This document shows positions 59,323-64,000 of a stretch of DNA of 64,000 nt, piece by piece; positions within the stretch are counted from its first letter, which is position 1, and each line of letters starts with the position of its first letter. The notes beneath the pieces were generated by a model. It did not search any database. It was given only the letters and a program-made list of their open reading frames with translations, and was not told the origin of the DNA. The DNA comes from ZC4RG30 sp039932715. GTDB lineage: Bacteria > Pseudomonadota > Gammaproteobacteria > Steroidobacterales > Steroidobacteraceae. Made by a program: the position numbers and the translations under genes. Location: the NCBI GenBank assembly GCA_039932715.1, contig JBDTPN010000012.1, positions 19,079 to 83,078 on the forward strand, written 5' to 3'.

Positions 59323-61755
59323 TCAGTGGGTCACTGCGGCCTGGCGGATCACAGGCGTCGGCGGTGTCTCGGCAACTTCCTGCATGCGAAATGGCGGACT
59401 CTTGACGATGGCGGTCAGCAAAGTGGCAAAGCGGTAGTCATCCTTTGCGGCGGTGCGCACGATGCCGCGGATCACCGGCATGTCACTCCATTCCATGGGG
59501 CGACCCGTGGCATAGATCATCAATTTGGTGGTCAGCGTCTGCACGAACTGATCCGGGTTCTTCATCAGTGCATTGCGCAGGTCCACTGGACCTGTGACCT
59601 TGGTGCCGTCAGGCAGCACACCAGACGCATCGATGACGGTCTCGGCCAGGCGATCCTTTTCCCGCCAATGACCAACCCCGTCAAAGTTTTCCAGTGACAG
59701 TCCGATGGGATCCATGATGCCGTGGCAGGCGAAGCAGCTCTTCTGCTTGGCATGCACCGCCATCTGTTCGCGCATGCTCAGCACCTTGCCGCCCACAGGT
59801 GCATCCTTCAGCGAGTCGACATTGGGTGGCGGTGGCGTCGGCGGCGTGCCGGTCACGTTGTCGAGGATCCATTCGCCACGCAATACCGGGGCCGTGCGAT
59901 TGGGATACGACGACACCATCAGCACGCCGGCCTTGCCCAGCAGCCCGTAGCGGACCGGATCGGGCAACTGAACCTTGCGGAAATTGTCGCCCTTCACGTC
60001 GCGGATGCCGTAGTGCACCGCCAGGCGCTCGTTGAGGAATGAATAGTCGGCGTTCATCAGATCCGTGACATTGCGATTGCCGCGGAACACGCTGTCGACG
60101 AACAGCCGGATCTCCTCGCGGAAATCCTCGCGCAGGTCACCGTTGAGATCGCGGTGACTGGCTGCGTATGGAAAAATGGCCGGATCCGGTTCGATATCCG
60201 CCAGCTTGCTCATGCCCAGCCACTGGAAGGCGAAATCACGTGCCAGCGATTGCGCGCGCGCATCCGCCAGCATGCGCCGCACTTGTATTTCGAGTATTGC
60301 GTCATCGCTGAGTCCGCCGGCAGCAGCGACCTCCAGCAGTTCGTCATCCGGCAGACTGCTCCACAGAAAAAACGACAGCCGCGATGCCAACTGCAAATCA
60401 TCCAGGCGAAACGCTGCACCTGGGCCAATGCCAGCAGGTGCCGTCTCAGGTCGATAAAGAAAATCCGGACTGGCCAGAATGCGGGTCAGCGCGGCGCGAA
60501 TGCCGTCGTCGAAGGTCTTGCCGGTGCGCGCAGCCGTATACGCCCGCATGACACCGGATACGTCGTCGGCAGTCACGGGTCGACGGTAGGCGCGGCGGGC
60601 AACCGTGCCGATGATCTGCTCAGCACAGGGACGCTCTTCGACGGCGGTCTTGGGATAGCAGGTAAAGATTCGCTCGCGACTGGCAGATGCGCTGACTCCC
60701 GATGTCTTGAACGGACCGCGAATCTCGAAAGTGTTCACGGACAGGACACGATCTTCGCCGCCTCCAGGAACCAGCGATGCCAGCCGCGCGTCCGATTCGG
60801 CCATGGTGCGAGCGCGGAAGGTGACCACCACCCGGTGCTGACCAGCCTTGGCCTGGAAGCGAATGTTCTTGAGGCGCTTGTTGATGGCGTCCACCGGCGG
60901 ATCGCCCTTCTGGTCGATGGCCTTCTGATCCGCATCGCCGCCAATCTTTACTTCGTAGACCACCACGCCATCGACGATGCACACCAGCGCGTTCTCGAAC
61001 TCCATGCCCTCGACCCACAGCGCGCGCGCCATGTCATTGATGTTGAGTTCGTATTCGCCATCCGCCGGGAAGATGTGGTCCACACCAAAACCGCCGCGCG
61101 TGCCCAGTGGCAGGCCCTCGACATGAAAATGCTGCGGTCCACCGAAAGGATTGGAATAAGGCGTGCCGGCTGCCCGCGCAGTGGGATTGCCCACGGCCTG
61201 GACGGCCACCGTGCGCGCCGCGGCCAGATATTGATCGAGGAAGGTCGGCGACACCTGCAGCACCTTGGCCACGTTGTCGAAGCCGTCGCTGAGATCATCC
61301 TGCGGCAACAGCGTAGTGGGATCGAAATCCAGGTCGAACAGATAACGAACCGCGTTGGTGTATTCGCGCCGATTGAGCCGATGCAGTGGAACGTAACCGG
61401 CTTCGATGCTGTGCGCTGCCGCTGTGTCGATGTTGCCTTCCATCCACTTCACGAAGGAATCAATCTCGGCGTTGGGTGGTCGCTTTTCCCCGGGCGGCGG
61501 CATCAGGCTGCCACGCAGGCGACGCACCACTTTCTCCCAGGTCTCGGCGTCCTTGGGCACGGCGGCCATCGAATGCTCCATGGTGTCGAGCGCCATGCCG
61601 CCGGCCCAATCCGTGGCGTTATGGCAGCCGGTGCAATAGGTCTCGACCATTGCCCAATGTGACGCCGCGGCTGCAGTCGCCGGGGCCGGTGTCTGCGCAA
61701 TAGCAACGCCGGCCAGAGACACGGCCAACGATCCCATGAGCATTCTGTGCAGCAT
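59323..61755 (-). CDS. DUF1587/1592/1588/1585 multidomain putative cytochrome c protein (module 2)
   Basis: Secreted protein of 810 residues, paralogue of the one at 13792-16035. After the signal peptide (MLHRMLMGSLAVSLAGVAIA) the CTGCH haem motif is at residues 41-45, LMPPPGEKRPPNAEIDSFVK follows, and LHRLNRREYTNAVRYLFDL marks DUF1587. A middle beta domain holds FPADGEYELNINDMARALWV; DUF1592 contains ASPDFLYRPE; DUF1588 has YGLLGKAGVLMVSSYPNRT; the second haem motif CFACH starts at residue 674. DUF1585 ends KLMIYATGRPMEWSDMP. The ATG at 61755 has AAGGGG at a good distance. It is first in the module, unlike module 1, and divergent from the MBL-fold gene across about 55 bases. Confidence 0.92.
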   Translation of the reverse strand: MLHRMLMGSLAVSLAGVAIAQTPAPATAAAASHWAMVETYCTGCHNATDWAGGMALDTMEHSMAAVPKDAETWEKVVRRLRGSLMPPPGEKRPPNAEIDSFVKWMEGNIDTAAAHSIEAGYVPLHRLNRREYTNAVRYLFDLDFDPTTLLPQDDLSDGFDNVAKVLQVSPTFLDQYLAAARTVAVQAVGNPTARAAGTPYSNPFGGPQHFHVEGLPLGTRGGFGVDHIFPADGEYELNINDMARALWVEGMEFENALVCIVDGVVVYEVKIGGDADQKAIDQKGDPPVDAINKRLKNIRFQAKAGQHRVVVTFRARTMAESDARLASLVPGGGEDRVLSVNTFEIRGPFKTSGVSASASRERIFTCYPKTAVEERPCAEQIIGTVARRAYRRPVTADDVSGVMRAYTAARTGKTFDDGIRAALTRILASPDFLYRPETAPAGIGPGAAFRLDDLQLASRLSFFLWSSLPDDELLEVAAAGGLSDDAILEIQVRRMLADARAQSLARDFAFQWLGMSKLADIEPDPAIFPYAASHRDLNGDLREDFREEIRLFVDSVFRGNRNVTDLMNADYSFLNERLAVHYGIRDVKGDNFRKVQLPDPVRYGLLGKAGVLMVSSYPNRTAPVLRGEWILDNVTGTPPTPPPPNVDSLKDAPVGGKVLSMREQMAVHAKQKSCFACHGIMDPIGLSLENFDGVGHWREKDRLAETVIDASGVLPDGTKVTGPVDLRNALMKNPDQFVQTLTTKLMIYATGRPMEWSDMPVIRGIVRTAAKDDYRFATLLTAIVKSPPFRMQEVAETPPTPVIRQAAVTH

Positions 61756-61811
61756 TCCCACCCCTTAAGCGTCAACCTTTCGATTCTAGGTTATAGGTAT
61801 AGTTCCGAACC

Positions 61812-62750
61812 ATGAAAAGTTGCCTTGATCGGCGGTCCTTTGTCACATCGCTTGCCACATCCCTGGGGGCCGCGACTGCTCTTGGGGCGCTGCGCCCCGC
61901 AACCCTGCTGGCAGGGTCGCGCGACGCGCTGGTGGCCGAGCATCTGGCCGACAACCTGCTGCTGGTGCGCGGTGCGGGTGCCAACGTGGTTGTCATCAAG
62001 GACGTTGCAGGCCTGACATTTGTTGACGGAGGGCTGGCCGCCAACAGCGCGGCGTTGCTGTCCCTGGCGCAGCGCGAACTGGCCACGAAGCCAGTGCGCA
62101 CGCTGATCAATACGCATTGGCATCGCGAGCAGACCGGACTCAATCAGCGCCTGGGTAAACAAGGCGTGAAGATCATCGCGCACGAGAACACGCGGCTCTG
62201 GCTCTCGACCACGGTGCGCTACGAACCCGATGGACCACCCTTGCTGCCGCTGCCGGTGACGGCGCGCCCCAATGACACCACATACAACAGCGGCGAATTG
62301 AAACTGGGCGACGAGACTGCGCGATATGGATATCTGTCGCAGGCGCACACCGACGGCGACTTGTATGTGTTTCTCACCAAGGCCAACGTGCTGGTCACCG
62401 GCGGCGTAGTGGCCGGCAATGGGTGGCCCACGTCTGACTGGGTGACCGGTGGCTGGATCAACGGCACCGTTGCCGGCTACAAGACGCTGATCGATCTGTG
62501 CAACGAGTCCACGCGAGTGGTGACAGCCAATGGCGAGCGCTTGTACAGCAAGGGTGACCTGCAAACCGAACGCGACATGCTGGCCAAGCTCTCCGAACAG
62601 CTGGGCAAGATGATGCGTTCGGGCTTCGGGCCTGCTGACATGCTGGCGGCCAACCCGGCCCGCGATTACGCGGCGAAGATGGGCGACCCGACGCAGTTCC
62701 TGACCGAGTCATTCAAGAGCATGTGGCCGCGGATTGCGCCGGACGCCTGA
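61812..62750 (+). CDS. exported MBL-fold protein with a degenerate second metal site
   Basis: Metallo-beta-lactamase-fold protein of 312 residues with a twin-arginine-like signal (LDRRSFVTSLATSLGA, hydrophobic to about 34). Family features are NVVVIKDVAGLTFVDGG (first strand pair), THWHREQTG at 101-109, HTDGDLYVFL with His179, and VLVTGGVVAGNGWP. The usual HxHxDH is HWHREQ here: His102 and His104 remain, Asp becomes Glu106 and His becomes Gln107, and the later bridging Asp (VTGD) is Gly. One zinc could still bind through His102, His104 and His179. No Shine-Dalgarno sequence precedes the ATG, and a TATAGT box lies at 61798-61803, so the message may be leaderless. Substrate unknown. Confidence 0.88.
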   Translation: MKSCLDRRSFVTSLATSLGAATALGALRPATLLAGSRDALVAEHLADNLLLVRGAGANVVVIKDVAGLTFVDGGLAANSAALLSLAQRELATKPVRTLINTHWHREQTGLNQRLGKQGVKIIAHENTRLWLSTTVRYEPDGPPLLPLPVTARPNDTTYNSGELKLGDETARYGYLSQAHTDGDLYVFLTKANVLVTGGVVAGNGWPTSDWVTGGWINGTVAGYKTLIDLCNESTRVVTANGERLYSKGDLQTERDMLAKLSEQLGKMMRSGFGPADMLAANPARDYAAKMGDPTQFLTESFKSMWPRIAPDA

Positions 62751-62785
62751 GCAAAAGCCTCAGGCATTCGATGTTTCGGCGGTCG

Positions 62786-62809
62786 GGTTGGGTGATGGTT
62801 CACCCAACC
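62786..62809. other. perfect hairpin between convergent genes
   Basis: A ten-base-pair perfect inverted repeat (GGTTGGGTGA and TCACCCAACC) with a four-base loop lies between the ends of the MBL-fold and YCII genes. It lacks a T run on either side, so it is not a canonical intrinsic terminator, but could slow or protect both transcripts. A second, weaker seven-base stem overlaps the MBL stop (62745-62765). Confidence 0.55.
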
Positions 62810-62856
62810 AGTCGCTAGGTCCTATGCCTCGCAGTTCAAAGTCCGCTCATCTGCGC

Positions 62857-63222
62857 TTAGAAGGCAGGTATGGGCAGAACGGGCATGATCTCAACTGACT
62901 CGCCCGGAAAAATAGTGAAGTGCGGATGATTTTCGAAGAGCTTGGCAGCGGCATCGTGCGAATTGGCGCGCACCACGGCAAAGGCACCTAGATCGTTACT
63001 GGTGTCGTCGATACCGCGCTGGGAAACCTTCTTGGTTTTTCCCAAGGGTCCGCCGATCGAGACGATCGCCGCTTGGTGAGTATCCATCCACTCCTTCCAG
63101 GCCGCGCCGCCTGCTTGCTCCTTGGCGCGTCGATCGGCTTCGCTCAGGGCGGCCCAGGCCACGGCTTGCGCGCTGGTTTTGCTGCCACGGAATACGGCCA
63201 GATAGTTATTGCTAGTGTTCAT
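62857..63222 (-). CDS. YCII-related ferredoxin-like-fold protein
   Basis: Small cytosolic protein of 121 residues of the YCII/DGPF-like alpha-beta fold. The segments YLAVFRGSKT, AWKEWMDTHQAAIVSIGGPL, AFAVVRANSHDAAAKLFENH and FPGESVEIMPVLPIP follow the family's strand-helix order. Members are small enzymes or binding proteins with few characterised examples (one acts as a dehydrochlorinase in chloroaromatic breakdown). AAAGGAG precedes the ATG by five bases. It starts 12 bases after the tetR stop, so the two genes form an operon, and the TetR protein probably controls it. Confidence 0.82.
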   Translation of the reverse strand: MNTSNNYLAVFRGSKTSAQAVAWAALSEADRRAKEQAGGAAWKEWMDTHQAAIVSIGGPLGKTKKVSQRGIDDTSNDLGAFAVVRANSHDAAAKLFENHPHFTIFPGESVEIMPVLPIPAF

Positions 63223-63234
63223 GCAAACTCCTTT

Positions 63235-63864
63235 TTACTTGTGCTCTTCGGGTTGAAATAACAAATCGATGTAGCGGCGCAGGTGATCAATGCTCGCGGC
63301 CGCGATGTCTGGCCCGCCCCTGGCCTTGGCCAAAATAAAGGCACCTTGCAGTACCGCCTGGGTATGCAGCGCCAGGCTCTCAGCACTCCAAGGCGCGCGA
63401 ATCCGGTAGCGCTTCATTGCTTCAGCTATGTCGTCTGCAATTTTTGCGGCGTGACCGCTGATGCACGCCTCGCAGGCGTCGCGAATCTCGGGGTTTGTGC
63501 AATGAATCTCCTGCACCATCGTGCCCACAAGGCAGGTGTACTCGGCGACTTCCCCTTTGAGCAGCGCCTTGCGCAAATCAAGGTAGCCGCGAATCCGGTC
63601 GAGTGGATCACTGTGCTGGTGATACGCAGCTGTCTCGAACAATGCCCCCGTGCTCTCGGCCCAGTGATCAGCGGCCGCGACTGCTAAGGCCTCTTTACTC
63701 TTGAAGTAATGAAAGAATGCTCCCTTGGTCACACCGGCTCGAGTGCAGATCTCGTCAACCGACGTTGAGGAATACCCTTGCTCTCGAATGAGTGAAAGGG
63801 ATGCAGCGAGCAGCTTTTCGCGAACGCCGAACTTAACGGATTTGGCAGCGATTTGACTGTTCAC
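63235..63864 (-). CDS. TetR-family transcriptional regulator, probably leaderless
   Basis: Repressor of 209 residues. The N-terminal TetR HTH is clear: REKLLAASLSLIREQGYSST, then VDEICTRAGVTKGAFFHYFK with the signature KGAFFHYFKSKEAL. The helical C-terminal ligand-binding domain (about 60-205) is of the AcrR/TetR_C type and has a Cys-containing segment CEACISGHAAKIADDI. The GTG at 63864 is the only reasonable start; it has no Shine-Dalgarno sequence, and the predicted transcription start coincides with it. A perfect 26-base palindrome lies directly upstream, between the -35 and -10 boxes, so autorepression is highly likely. The following YCII gene is the probable target, together with unseen genes elsewhere. 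Confidence 0.93.
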   Translation of the reverse strand: MNSQIAAKSVKFGVREKLLAASLSLIREQGYSSTSVDEICTRAGVTKGAFFHYFKSKEALAVAAADHWAESTGALFETAAYHQHSDPLDRIRGYLDLRKALLKGEVAEYTCLVGTMVQEIHCTNPEIRDACEACISGHAAKIADDIAEAMKRYRIRAPWSAESLALHTQAVLQGAFILAKARGGPDIAAASIDHLRRYIDLLFQPEEHK

Positions 63865-63869
63865 GAAAA

Positions 63870-63895
63870 AAGCATACCAACCGGTTGGTATGCTT
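63870..63895. promoter_or_regulatory. TetR operator (26-base perfect palindrome)
   Basis: The core ACCAACCGGTTGGT is extended on both sides without mismatch to 26 bases, centred between 63882 and 63883. It lies within the spacer and -10 box of the predicted tetR promoter, the classic site for a self-binding TetR-type repressor. ACCAACCGGTTGGT-like cores are known for TetR-family operators, so binding by the adjacent regulator is a firm inference. Confidence 0.88.
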
Positions 63896-63899
63896 GCAA
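63871..63899 (-). promoter_or_regulatory. tetR promoter overlapping its operator
   Basis: On the minus strand a TTGCAA -35 box (63894-63899), a 17-base spacer and a TATGCT -10 box (63871-63876) give four of six matches each to the sigma-70 consensus. Counting six to seven bases beyond -10 puts the transcription start at or next to the GTG at 63864, implying a leaderless message. Confidence 0.65.
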
Positions 63900-63932
63900 T
63901 AGACGCTGGAAATTTAGTGCAGATACAAGAAT

Positions 63933-64000
<68 letters not shown>

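Noticed and set aside
60154..61662. 502-residue open frame opposite the second DUF1592 gene
   Set aside because: His/Gln/Arg-rich composition with no domain, fully antisense to a clear coding sequence.
62745..62765. Intrinsic terminator after the MBL-fold gene
   Set aside because: The seven-base stem overlaps the stop codon and has no T run, so only the later ten-base-pair hairpin is listed, and not as a terminator.

Overview
The window reads as GC-rich, densely coded chromosome of a free-living gammaproteobacterium. The best evidence is the conserved gene order of its central block: queG divergent from nnr-tsaE-amiB-mutL-miaA-hfq-hflX-hflK-hflC-DUF2065-purA, followed by pcnB-folK-(deoxynucleoside kinase)-panB-panC. 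This matches the arrangement known from Escherichia coli and relatives almost gene for gene. The flanking accessory families (DUF1552/DUF1592 pairs, DUF6152, a very large TonB receptor, secreted NTF2-like proteins, TAT-exported oxidoreductases and hydrolases) are the kind found in environmental Steroidobacterales-like lineages; that placement is inference. I see no insertion sequence, phage gene, CRISPR array or rRNA, and no gene-free stretch above 300 bases.

Left accessory region (1-33 kb). It opens with the end of a small lipid/polyketide-type operon (putative methyltransferase end, FAD oxidoreductase, acyl carrier protein, ketosynthase). Next come a GAF protein with a thioredoxin-like protein, and a flavin reductase with an Old Yellow Enzyme. 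A long minus-strand operon (17.6 kb down to 5.9 kb) follows: secreted ankyrin protein, DUF1592 putative dihaem cytochrome, TAT-exported DUF1552 protein, MetE-like methyltransferase, two paralogous ~490-residue secreted proteins around an SGNH esterase, and dinB. Divergent from it lie a TAT-exported fluoroacetate-dehalogenase-like hydrolase, a 1224-residue TonB-dependent receptor with a textbook terminator, a DUF6152 protein and a small relative of the ~490-residue proteins. Then come a prolyl-4-hydroxylase-like enzyme, an AraC regulator facing pobA, a three-gene operon built from one, two and three copies of the same NTF2-like unit, and a carotenoid/lignostilbene-type oxygenase.

Housekeeping block (33-49.6 kb). 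It covers purine synthesis, membrane-protease control, RNA chaperone, tRNA modification, mismatch repair, cell-wall amidase, NAD(P)HX repair, pantothenate and folate synthesis and RNA polyadenylation. Several genes overlap by one or four bases, which suggests long co-transcribed units. It ends at a tRNA-Glu(CTC) gene with a clear sigma-70 promoter.

Right accessory region (49.6-64 kb). It holds an intradiol ring-cleavage dioxygenase, a molybdenum-hydroxylase maturation set (molybdopterin-binding protein and an XdhC split over two genes) divergent from an isoquinoline-1-oxidoreductase-like pair, a frameshifted glycine-zipper gene, a small HTH protein and tRNA-Glu(TTC). A second DUF1592-DUF1552-ankyrin module follows, in a different gene order from the first. 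Then come an MBL-fold protein with degenerate metal ligands, a tetR-YCII operon under a near-perfect self-operator, and a truncated tRNA-Ala(GGC). Together the accessory genes suggest breakdown of aromatic or complex organic substrates with much of the chemistry outside the cytoplasm, but no substrate can be named from sequence alone.
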